Shown: one piece after another, positions 39,665-48,431 of the stretch | Layout: the number at the start of each line of letters is the position of its first letter | Position numbering within the stretch: position 1 is the first letter of the stretch | From: Mycobacterium intermedium | GTDB lineage: Bacteria; Actinomycetota; Actinomycetes; Mycobacteriales; Mycobacteriaceae | Direction: 5' to 3' | DNA: 64,000 bases | Assembly: GCF_002086275.1 (NCBI RefSeq) | Contig: NZ_MVHT01000005.1 | Span: forward strand, 1 to 64,000 | Notes under the pieces: generated by a model | Database searches by the model: none | What the model was told of the DNA's origin: nothing | Seen by the model: only the letters and a program-made list of their open reading frames with translations | Position numbers and translations under genes: made by a program

Positions 39665-40208
39665 CATCCGTCGTCGCCGCTTTCGTTTTCGCCGCGGCGC
39701 GCGTCGCAGTACGGGCCCTGAAACTGTTTCTGCAGTTTGGTATAAGACCCGATTGTCAATGACCCCCGGCGGTCTGGGCATTACATTTTGTATCGGACTT
39801 GCTTGAGCGTTCGGTTTGTCCTTCGTGTGACTTTGTGTACCTGGTCCGGTTGCCGACTGCATTGTGGCCGGTAACCGTGTCTGCTCTGCAGTTGCGCTGT
39901 GCTGCTCGGCAAATGACGCATCGGGGGCGGCGCGGTTTGTTCCGCCGTCTCGGCTACCCGGTGGAACGTCGGTTGGTGCTTATTGTCCGTAATCCGAAAT
40001 ACCTAAGTGCGGCTATCCCCACGTCAGGGCAGAACTGCCAATTAATATGTCTGCCAGAACAACGGTCTGTGCAGTGTACAACACACACATATATACAGCT
40101 GCTGAAACAAGTCATGAGATCATTGTTGAAACCTATGTATCTTTGCCTCTCCATGTGCTGTAATGGTGGCGTTTTCGGGCTATCGGACACGCCGGAGGAA
40201 GGCAGGTT
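39665..40208 (+). other. AT-richer intergenic stretch before a PE_PGRS remnant
   Basis: These 544 bases hold no convincing gene. Base composition is clearly less GC-rich than the neighbours (for example the ACACACACATATATACAG run near 40080-40098), and the small open frames have no family features. TATAAG at 39741-39746 could be a -10. Long AT-richer leaders are common upstream of PE_PGRS genes, so this is probably the old promoter region of the broken gene that follows. Confidence 0.5.
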
Positions 40209-40765
40209 ATGTCGTTTGTCATCGCAATACCAGAGTCATTTGGGGCGGCTGCGGCAGATCTTGCCAGCCTGGCGGCGGCGACGGCGGGAACGGCGGTTCC
40301 GCCCCGACGGGAGCCGACGGCACTGGCGGCCGAGGAGGGCTGGGCGGCAAGGCCGCACTGGTGTCCGGCGTTGGCGGGGCTGGTGGGCACGGCGGCTACG
40401 GCACCGAAAAAGGCGGGAACGCCGGCTCTGGCAACACGGGGGCCGCGGTGTGGGGGAACGGCGGCGCCGGCGGAATCGGTGGAAACAACGTGGGCGGAAT
40501 CGCCGGCAACGGCGGCCAAGGCGGTCTGGCGGGCCTGTCTACTTTGTTCGGGATAGGTAACGGAGGCAACGCCGGCGCCGGTGGCACCTCGGTCAGCGGA
40601 CTCGGGGGCTACGGCGGGTATGGCGGTACCGGTGGGCTGTTGATCGCCAACGGGGGCAACGGCGGCAACGGCGGCACCGGGGGTGGCGCTGGCGGTGGGG
40701 CTGGGAGTGGCGGCCCGGGCTCGTGGCTGGGCGACGACGGCATCAACGGGATCAACGCACCCTGA
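40209..40765 (+). pseudogene. Broken PE_PGRS gene (PE start joined out of frame to a PGRS tail)
   Basis: ATG 40209 opens a PE-like start, MSFVIAIPESFGAAAADLAS, through about residue 24. The frame then turns to nonsense. From about 40262 a different frame (offset +2) reads [17 protein letters not shown] and continues as PGRS repeats to the stop at 40763-40765. About 75 PE residues are missing and the frame is shifted, which a single internal deletion would explain. GGCAGG precedes the ATG. No intact PE domain remains, so ESX export is not expected. Confidence 0.75.
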
Positions 40766-40791
40766 CCGGCGGGCGTCGTCAACCGCCAGAC

Positions 40792-41496
40792 TTACGCGAC
40801 TACCCAGATCGCCCGGGCGGCAGGGCTGCCCAAATCGACGGTGGTTTCGGCGCCGTCACCGGAGTTGATCGCCACCGAGATCATCCCGGCGAATTCGCGC
40901 CGCGTCAGCACCCGCAGCTGCGAGTCGAGGTTGATCCCCACGCTGTCGAAGTACCGCAGCATCTCCGGGTCCGCATCCGAGATGCGGGCCACCGTCGCGG
41001 TGTCGCCGTCGTCGCAGGCCCACAACTGCCTTGCCGGCGGACTCGGCACCTGCCCGTCGGAAGCGGGAATCGGGTCGCCGTGCGGGTCTCGGCGCGGGTA
41101 ACCCAGCTTGGCGTCGATGCGGGACACCAGGCGTTCGGACACCGCGTGTTCGAGCACCTCCGCCTCGTCGTGCACTTCGTCCCAGCTGTAGCCGAGCTCG
41201 TTGACCAGGAAAGTTTCCAGTAGCCGGTGGCGGCGAACCATTGCCAGCGCGGCCCGCCGACCGGACTCGGTCAACGTCACCGCGCCGTACTTCTCGTGGT
41301 CGACCAGACCCTGCTCGGCGAGCTTGCGGATCGATTCCGACGCCGTGCTGGCCGACACCCCGATCTTCTCGGCCAGCATCTTGGTGCTGACTCGCTGCGG
41401 AGCCCCGTCGGGGGACCATTCCTGGGCCGTCCAGATGACCTTCAGGTAGTCCTGGGCAACCGCGGTGAGATCGCCAGGCTTGTCGTCAGCCCTCAC
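40792..41496 (-). CDS. sirR: DtxR-family metal-dependent repressor (MntR/SirR)
   Basis: A 234-residue DtxR/MntR-type repressor (Rv2788 equivalent), probably manganese-responsive. The N-terminal winged helix is TAVAQDYLKVIW to MLAEKIGVSASTASESIRKLAEQGLV; the dimerisation/metal part has ETFLVNELGYSWDEVHDEAEVLEHAVS with the His/Glu ligands; the C-terminus is FeoA/SH3-like. GTG 41496 is chosen because TAAACT ends seven bases upstream and the residues before it are not conserved. It is divergent from ribF with an inverted repeat over its own -10, suggesting autoregulation. Confidence 0.87.
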   Translation of the reverse strand: MRADDKPGDLTAVAQDYLKVIWTAQEWSPDGAPQRVSTKMLAEKIGVSASTASESIRKLAEQGLVDHEKYGAVTLTESGRRAALAMVRRHRLLETFLVNELGYSWDEVHDEAEVLEHAVSERLVSRIDAKLGYPRRDPHGDPIPASDGQVPSPPARQLWACDDGDTATVARISDADPEMLRYFDSVGINLDSQLRVLTRREFAGMISVAINSGDGAETTVDLGSPAARAIWVVA

Positions 41497-41503
41497 AACC
41501 AAA

Positions 41504-41526
41504 AGTTTAGGCAATCCAGACCTAAC
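41504..41526. promoter_or_regulatory. sirR -10 overlapped by a DtxR/MntR-type inverted repeat
   Basis: GTTTAGG (41505-41511) and CCTAAC (41521-41526) form an imperfect inverted repeat similar to mycobacterial DtxR/MntR boxes. The minus-strand -10 TAAACT (41504-41509) lies within its left arm, so binding would block sirR transcription. Confidence 0.5.
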
Positions 41527-41601
41527 TTGGCTGAACAAGCTTCGACCAGGTGTGGCGCGTGCGCTTCTGGGTGTTTTTGGGCTTCATGAGGGCTCGCGCC
41601 G

Positions 41602-41607
41602 TAGGCT
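41602..41607 (+). promoter_or_regulatory. -10 element TAGGCT for ribF (leaderless type)
   Basis: TAGGCT ends seven bases before GTG 41615, supporting that start over the longer open frame from 41465. Confidence 0.45.
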
Positions 41608-41614
41608 TGCGCTC

Positions 41615-42589
41615 GTGCAGCGGTGGCGCGGCCAGGACGAGATCCCCACGGACTGGGGTCGATGTGTACTCACCATCGGGGTGTTCGACGGTGTGCATCG
41701 TGGACACGCCGAGTTGATCGCGCACGCGGTCAAAGCGGCCCGGGCCCGGGGCGTGCCGTCGGTGCTGATGACGTTCGACCCGCACCCCATGGAAGTTGTG
41801 TATCCGGGCAGTCACCCGGCGCAGCTGACCACGCTGACCCGCCGCGCCGAGCTCGTCGAAGAGCTGGGCATAGACGTGTTCCTGGTGATGCCGTTCACCA
41901 CGGATTTCATGAAGCTGACCCCGGAGCGCTACATCCACGAGCTGCTGGTCGAACACCTGCACGTGGTGGAGGTCGTCGTCGGAGAGAACTTCACGTTCGG
42001 CAAGAAGGCGGCCGGCAACGTCGACACCCTGCGCCGGGCGGGCGAGCGGTTCGGATTCGCGGTGGAGTCGATGTCGCTGCTGTCCGAGCATCACAGCAAC
42101 GAGACGGTGACGTTCTCGTCCACCTACATCCGGTCCTGCGTGGACGCGGGTGACATGGTTGCGGCAACCGAGGCGTTGGGGCGCCCGCATCGGGTCGAGG
42201 GGGTCGTGGTCCGGGGCTACGGTCGGGGGGCCGAGTTGGGTTTTCCGACAGCCAACGTGGCGCCGCCGATGTATTCGGCGATCCCGGCCGACGGGGTCTA
42301 TGCCGCCTGGTTCACCGTTCTCGGGCACGGCCCGGTCACCGGCACCGTCGTCCCCGGAGAGCGCTACCAGGCCGCGGTGTCGGTCGGGACAAATCCGACC
42401 TTCTCCGGGCGCACCCGCACCGTCGAGGCGTTCGTGCTCGACACCTCTGCGGACCTCTACGGACAGCATGTGGCGCTGGACTTCGTTGCCCGCATTCGTG
42501 GGCAGAGGAAGTTTGACTCGGTGAAGGATCTGATCGCCGAGATCGGCAAAGACACCGAGCGCACGCGCGCCTTGCTGTCGGCGGGCTGA
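41615..42589 (+). CDS. ribF: Bifunctional riboflavin kinase / FAD synthetase
   Basis: Makes FMN from riboflavin and FAD from FMN (Rv2786c equivalent, 324 residues). The N-terminal nucleotidyltransferase domain has IGVFDGVHRGHAELI and TFDPHPMEVV. The C-terminal kinase domain has GRGAELGFPTANVAPP and SVGTNPTFSG. GTG 41615 gives VQRWRGQDEIPTDWGR, matching the M. tuberculosis start. The small Rv2787-type gene present between sirR and ribF in M. tuberculosis is absent. Confidence 0.95.
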   Translation: MQRWRGQDEIPTDWGRCVLTIGVFDGVHRGHAELIAHAVKAARARGVPSVLMTFDPHPMEVVYPGSHPAQLTTLTRRAELVEELGIDVFLVMPFTTDFMKLTPERYIHELLVEHLHVVEVVVGENFTFGKKAAGNVDTLRRAGERFGFAVESMSLLSEHHSNETVTFSSTYIRSCVDAGDMVAATEALGRPHRVEGVVVRGYGRGAELGFPTANVAPPMYSAIPADGVYAAWFTVLGHGPVTGTVVPGERYQAAVSVGTNPTFSGRTRTVEAFVLDTSADLYGQHVALDFVARIRGQRKFDSVKDLIAEIGKDTERTRALLSAG

Positions 42590-42726
42590 CGCGCGGGTTT
42601 CGCGCGGGTTTCGGATGGCGGCCCCGCCGCTGCTAAACTGCCCAGCGATATCGGCGCGTGCTGCGGTTCGCGGCGGCCGTGCCGAGGAATTCACTGGATC
42701 GCGGACCGATTGATGGAGATGTTTTC

Positions 42727-42996
42727 GTGGCGTTGACTGCCGAGCAGAAAAAAGAAATTCTGCGCAATTACGGCCTGCATGAGACCGACACCGGATCGCC
42801 GGAAGCGCAAATCGCGCTGCTGACCAAGCGCATCGCCGACCTGACCGAGCACCTCAAGGTGCACAAGCACGACCACCACTCGCGGCGCGGGTTGCTGCTG
42901 CTGGTCGGCCGTCGCAAGCGTCTAGTCAAGTACCTCACGCAGGTCGACGTCGAGCGCTACCGCTCGCTGATCGAGCGTCTGGGGCTGCGTCGCTGA
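42727..42996 (+). CDS. rpsO: 30S ribosomal protein S15
   Basis: Primary 16S rRNA-binding protein of the 30S platform (89 residues, the standard length; Rv2785c). It contains [19 protein letters not shown] and [23 protein letters not shown] 42727 follows GGAGAT. A 137-base leader separates it from ribF; a possible -10 TAAACT is at 42634-42639. S15 commonly regulates its own mRNA, but no clear target structure was identified in the leader. Confidence 0.97.
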   Translation: MALTAEQKKEILRNYGLHETDTGSPEAQIALLTKRIADLTEHLKVHKHDHHSRRGLLLLVGRRKRLVKYLTQVDVERYRSLIERLGLRR

Positions 42997-43006
42997 CCTG
43001 CGCGTC

Positions 43007-43543
43007 ATGCGCGCCCTGGGGACAGCGCTGCCAGGCGCAACGGCACTAGCCGCCGCAGGCATCCTGGCAGGGTGTTCCTCGCAGCCCGATGTCGCCGGCT
43101 ACCAGGCCGGGGACTGCATCAAGCTCACCGGTTCACCGGATACGCCGCGGGCCGACACGGCGGCCTGCGGTAGCCCGGGGTCAAACTTCAGGGTGGTGGC
43201 ATCGGTCGACGACCGCGAGCACTGCCCCGCGGACGTCGACTCCTCCTACACGGCGATCAACCCGGTCGACGGCTCCAGCAAGACACTCTGCCTCGACGTC
43301 GACTGGGTGGTCAGTGGCTGCATGAGCATCGATCCCGGTCGCGTCCTCGATCCGGTTCGCGTGGAGTGCAACGACGTGTCGGTGCCGAACCGGCAGCGCG
43401 CCACCCAGATCTTGACGCACCCTGACGGCGCGGTGAACGTCGACCAGTGCGCCACCGGCCTCGGGTACGCCTACCCCCAGCGGGGGTTCGTGGTGTGCGT
43501 CGAACACATCAGCGGCGCGCCCGCGGTACCGGGGCGGCGTTAA
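43007..43543 (+). CDS. lppU: Lipoprotein LppU
   Basis: A 178-residue secreted lipoprotein (Rv2784c equivalent). The signal peptide spans about residues 1-22 with lipobox LAGC; the mature part contains several spaced Cys (GDCIKL, TAACGSP, VSGCMS, VVCVEH), likely disulfide-bonded. It begins ten bases after rpsO. No enzymatic motif is visible; function unknown. Confidence 0.88.
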   Translation: MRALGTALPGATALAAAGILAGCSSQPDVAGYQAGDCIKLTGSPDTPRADTAACGSPGSNFRVVASVDDREHCPADVDSSYTAINPVDGSSKTLCLDVDWVVSGCMSIDPGRVLDPVRVECNDVSVPNRQRATQILTHPDGAVNVDQCATGLGYAYPQRGFVVCVEHISGAPAVPGRR

Positions 43544-43566
43544 CTTCCGTGTAGCATAAGAGCGTT

Positions 43567-43586
43567 CTGGACCGTTGACGGTCCAG
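43567..43586 (+). terminator. Strong hairpin after lppU, in the gpsI leader
   Basis: CTGGACCGT (43567-43575) and ACGGTCCAG (43578-43586) are a perfect nine-base inverted repeat around TG. It lies 24 bases after the lppU stop and 240 bases before gpsI. It is either a U-tract-free terminator or part of a structured PNPase leader. Confidence 0.5.
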
Positions 43587-43773
43587 CAAATGGTGCGGCT
43601 CACGCAGATCCGCGTGCGCTGTTCCAGCGGGTCACTGCATATGCAGGAGAGCAGCCCAGTCTGATCGGGCGGTCTTCGGTAGTGGCTGCCGGGCTCTCCG
43701 GATCTGGAGCAGGTCGGCCGCTTCGATCGATGGCCGTAGCCGAATTCGGACTCCGCTGGTCCTCCGGGAGCAT

Positions 43774-43795
43774 TTTCGCGTGTGACGACGCGAAA
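43774..43795 (+). promoter_or_regulatory. Second hairpin in the gpsI leader
   Basis: TTTCGCGT (43774-43781) and ACGCGAAA (43788-43795) form a perfect eight-base stem with a GTGACG loop, 33 bases before the gpsI ATG. Its position suits post-transcriptional control of PNPase. Confidence 0.42.
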
Positions 43796-43828
43796 TAGCT
43801 GAATAACCGAGAGAGGCCGCACCGACGT

Positions 43829-46072
43829 ATGTCTGCAGCTGAAATTGAAGAAGGCGTGTTCGAATCAACCGCCACCATCGACAATGGGAGCTTCGGCACC
43901 CGCACCGTCCGTTTCGAGACCGGCCGCCTGGCATTGCAGGCCGCCGGGTCCGTGGTCGCCTACCTGGACGAAGAAAACATGCTGCTGTCGGCGACCACCG
44001 CCAGCAAGAGCCCCAAGGAACATTTCGACTTCTTCCCGCTGACGGTCGACGTCGAGGAGCGGATGTATGCCGCCGGGCGCATCCCCGGCTCGTTCTTCCG
44101 TCGTGAAGGCCGGCCTTCCACCGACGCGATCCTGACCTGTCGGCTCATCGACCGTCCGTTGCGTCCGTCTTTCGTCGACGGCCTGCGCAACGAGATCCAG
44201 ATCGTGGTGACCATCCTGAGCCTGGACCCCAACGACCTCTACGACGTGCTGGCGATCAACGCCGCGTCGGCGTCCACCCAGTTGGCCGGTCTGCCGTTCT
44301 CCGGGCCCATCGGCGGAGTCCGGGTCGCCCTCATCGACGGCACCTGGGTCGCATTCCCGACTGTCGAGCAGATCGAGCGCGCCGTGTTCGACATGGTCGT
44401 GGCCGGTCGCATCGTCGGCGACGACGTGGCGATCATGATGGTAGAGGCCGAGGCCACCGAGAACGTCATCGAGCTGGTCGAAGGCGGCGCTCAGGCGCCG
44501 ACCGAAGCAGTGGTCGCCGAGGGTCTGGAGGCGGCCAAGCCGTTCATCAGGGCGCTGTGCACCGCCCAGCAGGAGCTTGCCGACGCGGCCGCCAAGCCGA
44601 CCGGTGAGTACCCGGTGTTCCCCGAGTACGGCGACGACGTCTACTACTCGGTCGCCTCGGTGGCCACCGACGACCTGTCCGCCGCGCTGACCATCGGCGG
44701 CAAGGCCGAACGGGACCAGCGCACCTCAGAGATCAAGGCCCAGCTGCTGGAACGCCTCGCGGACACCTACGAAGGCCGGGAAAAGGAGATCAGTGCCGCG
44801 TTCCGCTCGCTGACCAAGAAGCTGGTTCGCCAGCGCATCCTCACCGACCATTTCCGCATCGACGGCCGTGGCATCACCGACATTCGTGCGCTGTCCGCCG
44901 AGGTCGCAATCGTTCCGCGGGCCCACGGCAGCGCACTGTTCGAGCGTGGCGAGACCCAGATCCTGGGCATCACCACGCTGGACATGATGAAGATGGCCCA
45001 GCAGATCGATTCGCTGGGGCCGGAAACCACCAAGCGTTACATGCACCACTACAACTTCCCGCCGTACTCGACGGGTGAGACCGGCCGGGTCGGTTCGCCC
45101 AAGCGGCGCGAGATTGGGCACGGCGCGCTGGCCGAGCGGGCGCTGATTCCGGTGTTGCCGAGCGTCGAGGAGTTCCCCTACGCGATTCGGCAGGTGTCCG
45201 AAGCCCTGGGCTCTAACGGCTCGACCTCGATGGGGTCGGTGTGCGCGTCCACGTTGGCGCTGCTGAACGCCGGCGTTCCGCTGAAGGCGCCGGTGGCCGG
45301 CATCGCAATGGGGCTGGTGTCCGACGACGTCGAGCTGGAAGGCGGTGGCACGGAGCGTCGCTTCGTGACCCTGACCGACATCCTGGGCGCCGAAGACGCC
45401 TTCGGCGACATGGACTTCAAATGCGCCGGCACCAAAGACTTCGTCACCGCGCTGCAGTTGGACACCAAGCTCGACGGGATTCCGTCGCAGGTGCTGGCCG
45501 GTGCGCTCGCTCAGGCCAAGGACGCGCGTCTGACCATCCTCGAAGTCATGGCCGAGGCCATCGACCGGCCGGACGAGATGAGCCCGTACGCACCTCGGGT
45601 GACCACCATCAAGGTCCCGGTGGACAAGATCGGCGAGGTTATCGGGCCCAAGGGCAAGGTCATCAACGCCATCACCGAGGAGACCGGAGCCCAGATCTCC
45701 ATCGAGGACGACGGCACCGTGTTCGTCGGCGCCACCGACGGTCCCTCGGCGCAGGCCGCGATCGACAAGATCAATGCCATCGCCAACCCCCAGTTGCCGA
45801 CGGTGGGCGAGCGGTTCCTCGGAACCGTGGTCAAGACAACCGATTTCGGTGCGTTCGTATCGCTGCTGCCCGGGCGTGACGGTTTGGTGCACATCTCCAA
45901 ACTCGGCAAGGGCAAGCGGATCGCGAAGGTCGAGGACGTCGTCAACGTCGGCGACAAGCTGCGGGTGGAGATCGCTGACATCGACAAGCGGGGCAAGATC
46001 TCGCTCGTCCTCGTCGCCGAGGAAGAAGCCGCGGCCCCAGCGTCGGCCGATGCCGCGACCGTCAGCAGCTAA
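43829..46072 (+). CDS. gpsI: Polyribonucleotide nucleotidyltransferase (PNPase)
   Basis: 3'-to-5' phosphorolytic RNA degradation and polyadenylation (Rv2783c equivalent, 747 residues). Two RNase PH domains occupy about 15-240 and 345-570, with [19 protein letters not shown] and SGDMD-type residues in [11 protein letters not shown] domain (about 590-650) has [16 protein letters not shown] and an S1 domain (about 660-730) has [18 protein letters not shown]. The start [11 protein letters not shown] matches M. tuberculosis. The 285-base leader holds two hairpins. It overlaps pepR by 23 bases. Confidence 0.97.
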   Translation: MSAAEIEEGVFESTATIDNGSFGTRTVRFETGRLALQAAGSVVAYLDEENMLLSATTASKSPKEHFDFFPLTVDVEERMYAAGRIPGSFFRREGRPSTDAILTCRLIDRPLRPSFVDGLRNEIQIVVTILSLDPNDLYDVLAINAASASTQLAGLPFSGPIGGVRVALIDGTWVAFPTVEQIERAVFDMVVAGRIVGDDVAIMMVEAEATENVIELVEGGAQAPTEAVVAEGLEAAKPFIRALCTAQQELADAAAKPTGEYPVFPEYGDDVYYSVASVATDDLSAALTIGGKAERDQRTSEIKAQLLERLADTYEGREKEISAAFRSLTKKLVRQRILTDHFRIDGRGITDIRALSAEVAIVPRAHGSALFERGETQILGITTLDMMKMAQQIDSLGPETTKRYMHHYNFPPYSTGETGRVGSPKRREIGHGALAERALIPVLPSVEEFPYAIRQVSEALGSNGSTSMGSVCASTLALLNAGVPLKAPVAGIAMGLVSDDVELEGGGTERRFVTLTDILGAEDAFGDMDFKCAGTKDFVTALQLDTKLDGIPSQVLAGALAQAKDARLTILEVMAEAIDRPDEMSPYAPRVTTIKVPVDKIGEVIGPKGKVINAITEETGAQISIEDDGTVFVGATDGPSAQAAIDKINAIANPQLPTVGERFLGTVVKTTDFGAFVSLLPGRDGLVHISKLGKGKRIAKVEDVVNVGDKLRVEIADIDKRGKISLVLVAEEEAAAPASADAATVSS

Positions 46073-47366
46073 GCCTGCGGGCGCCGGGGCGCTACGCCGC
46101 ACCACGCTCCCCGGCGGCCTGCGAGTGGTCACCGAACACCTGCCTGCGGTGCGGTCGGCTTCGGTCGGAGTTTGGGTGGGGGTCGGGTCGCGCGACGAAG
46201 GCGCCACGGTGGCCGGAGCCGCGCACTTCCTCGAGCATCTGCTGTTCAAGTCGACCCCTACCCGCACCGCCGTAGACATCGCGCAGGCAATGGACGCCGT
46301 CGGCGGGGAACTGAACGCGTTCACCGCCAAGGAACACACCTGCTACTACGCCCACGTGCTCGATACCGATCTGGCGCTGGCCGTCGATCTGGTCGCCGAC
46401 GTGGTGCTCAACGGCCGGTGTGCCCCCGATGACGTCGAGTTGGAGCGCGACGTCGTCCTCGAAGAGATCGCCATGCGCGACGACGACCCCGAGGACGCCC
46501 TTGCGGACATGTTCCTGTCGGCGATGTTCGGCGACCACCCGGTGGGCCGGCCGGTGATCGGCAGCGCGAAGTCGGTGTCGTCGATGACGCGGGCGCAGTT
46601 GCACTCCTTCCACGTGCGGCGATACACGCCGGAGCGGATGGTGATCGCCGTGGCCGGCAACGTCGACCACGACGAGGTGGTGGCGTTGGTTCGGGAGCAC
46701 TTCGGCCCGCGGTTGGTCCGTGGCCGTCGCCCGGCTGCACCACGCAAGGGGACGGGCCGGGTGAACGGGCGTCCCAGCTTGGCATTGGCCAAACGGGACG
46801 CCGAGCAAACTCACGTGTCGCTCGGCGTGCGCACCCCCGGACGCCGCTGGGAGCACCGTTGGGCCCTGTCGGTGCTGCACACCGCACTGGGCGGTGGCCT
46901 GAGTTCGCGGCTGTTCCAAGAGGTTCGCGAGGCCCGAGGGTTGGCGTACTCGGTCTATTCCGCGCTGGACATCTTCGCCGACAGCGGCGCGTTGTCGGTT
47001 TATGCCGCCTGTCTGCCGGAGCGATTCGACGAAGTCATGCGGGTTACCGCCCAGGTGCTGGAATCGGTGGCGCGCGACGGGATCACGGAGGCGGAGTGTC
47101 GGATCGCCAAGGGCTCGCTGCGGGGCGGGTTGGTGCTCGGGCTGGAGGACTCCAGCTCGCGGATGAGCCGACTGGGTCGCAGCGAACTGAACTACGGCAC
47201 GCATCACAGCATCGAGCACACCCTGCAGCAAATTGACCGGGTCACCGTCGAGGAGGTGAACGCGGTGGCGCGCCGAGTGCTGGGCAACAGTTACGGCGCC
47301 GCAGTCCTCGGCCCGCATAGGTCGAAACGTTCGCTGCCCCAACAACTTCGGGCAATGGTAAGGTAG
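46050..47366 (+). CDS. pepR: M16-family zinc protease PepR
   Basis: A 438-residue processing-peptidase-like enzyme (Rv2782c equivalent). The inverted zinc motif HFLEH is at residues 59-63, with the downstream Glu in [14 protein letters not shown] to [14 protein letters not shown]. The second, inactive half includes [27 protein letters not shown] 46050 lies inside the gpsI end, giving a 23-base overlap and likely translational coupling; the frame is open further upstream only as a gpsI shadow. Confidence 0.94.
   Translation: MPRPSAAKPAGAGALRRTTLPGGLRVVTEHLPAVRSASVGVWVGVGSRDEGATVAGAAHFLEHLLFKSTPTRTAVDIAQAMDAVGGELNAFTAKEHTCYYAHVLDTDLALAVDLVADVVLNGRCAPDDVELERDVVLEEIAMRDDDPEDALADMFLSAMFGDHPVGRPVIGSAKSVSSMTRAQLHSFHVRRYTPERMVIAVAGNVDHDEVVALVREHFGPRLVRGRRPAAPRKGTGRVNGRPSLALAKRDAEQTHVSLGVRTPGRRWEHRWALSVLHTALGGGLSSRLFQEVREARGLAYSVYSALDIFADSGALSVYAACLPERFDEVMRVTAQVLESVARDGITEAECRIAKGSLRGGLVLGLEDSSSRMSRLGRSELNYGTHHSIEHTLQQIDRVTVEEVNAVARRVLGNSYGAAVLGPHRSKRSLPQQLRAMVR
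47359..47364 (+). promoter_or_regulatory. -10 element TAAGGT for the nitronate monooxygenase gene (leaderless type)
   Basis: TAAGGT overlaps the pepR stop and ends six bases before ATG 47371. Confidence 0.42.
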
Positions 47367-47370
47367 CGCG

Positions 47371-48408
47371 ATGGTACTGGGCTTCTGGGACATCGCGGTG
47401 CCCATCGTGGGCGCGCCGATGGCGGGCGGTCCGGGCACCCCGGCGCTGGCTGCGGCGGTGTCCAACGCCGGCGGCCTGGGCTTCGTGGCCGCCGGCTACC
47501 TGACCGCGGATCAATTCGCTGAGAACATTGCCGCCGCACGTAAGGCGACGACGGGTCCCATCGGGGCGAATATCTTTGTGCCGCAACCAAGTGTTGCCGA
47601 CTGGGTGCAGCTCGAGTACTACGCCGAAGATCTTGAGGAAGTGGCGGAGCATTACCGCGTCGAGATCGGCCACCCCGTTCATGGCGACGACGATGAATGG
47701 GAACGCAAGCTTGAAGTGGTGGCCGATATCCGACCGGAGATCGTGTCCTTCACCTTCGGTGCCCCGCCGCCGGATGTCGTTCGCCGGTTGAGCGCGCTCG
47801 GTCTGCTGGTGTCGATCACCGTGACGTCGGCCTATGAAGCGGGAATCGCCGTCGCCGCCGGGGCCGACAACCTGGTGGTGCAAGGCCCGGCGGCCGGCGG
47901 ACACCGCGGCACGTTCGCGCCCGATATGGAGCCCAACTCCGAGTCTTTGCATCAACTGCTGGACCGAATCGGCCACGCCCACCCAGATATTCCGCTGATC
48001 GCGGCCGGGGGCTTGGGGACGCCACAGGACATTGCGGCGGCGCTGCGCAGGGGGGCGGTCGCCGCCCAGGTAGGCACTGCGCTGTTGCTTGCCGACGAGG
48101 CCGGCACCAACTCGGCGCACCGAGTGGCGTTGAAGAACCCGGAGTTTGACTCCACCGTCGTCACTCGGGCCTTCTCCGGCCGTTACGCGCGCGGTCTGGC
48201 CAACAACTTCACTCGCTTGCTCGACCACGTGGCTCCGCTGGGTTACCCGGAGATCAACCAGATGACGAAGCCGATACGGGCGGCCGCAATCGAGCAGGAG
48301 GACCCGCACGGCACCAACCTCTGGGCGGGTGCGGCTTACCGAGAGGCCCGCGCCGGTTCGGCGAAGGGCATCGTCGCTTCGTTGGATCCCGACGCGCGCA
48401 CGCTGTAG
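47371..48408 (+). CDS. Nitronate monooxygenase-like FMN enzyme
   Basis: A 345-residue TIM-barrel FMN protein (Rv2781c equivalent) of the 2-nitropropane dioxygenase family. APMAGGPGTPALAAAVSNAGGLGFVAAGY is split over residues 11-39, VQGPAAGGHRG carries the catalytic-region His, and GGLGTPQDIAAALRRGAVAAQVGTALL binds FMN phosphate. The physiological role is probably detoxification of nitroalkanes such as propionate 3-nitronate. It follows pepR closely but with its own -10-like hexamer, and is convergent with ald. Confidence 0.88.
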   Translation: MVLGFWDIAVPIVGAPMAGGPGTPALAAAVSNAGGLGFVAAGYLTADQFAENIAAARKATTGPIGANIFVPQPSVADWVQLEYYAEDLEEVAEHYRVEIGHPVHGDDDEWERKLEVVADIRPEIVSFTFGAPPPDVVRRLSALGLLVSITVTSAYEAGIAVAAGADNLVVQGPAAGGHRGTFAPDMEPNSESLHQLLDRIGHAHPDIPLIAAGGLGTPQDIAAALRRGAVAAQVGTALLLADEAGTNSAHRVALKNPEFDSTVVTRAFSGRYARGLANNFTRLLDHVAPLGYPEINQMTKPIRAAAIEQEDPHGTNLWAGAAYREARAGSAKGIVASLDPDARTL

Positions 48409-48431
48409 ACGCCGTTCCGGTCAGGCTCCGG

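Noticed and set aside
39799..40560. A 253-codon frame upstream of the PE_PGRS remnant
   Set aside because: It passes through an AT-rich non-coding stretch and then reads PGRS DNA in the wrong frame; Cys- and Arg-rich with no motif or ribosome binding site.
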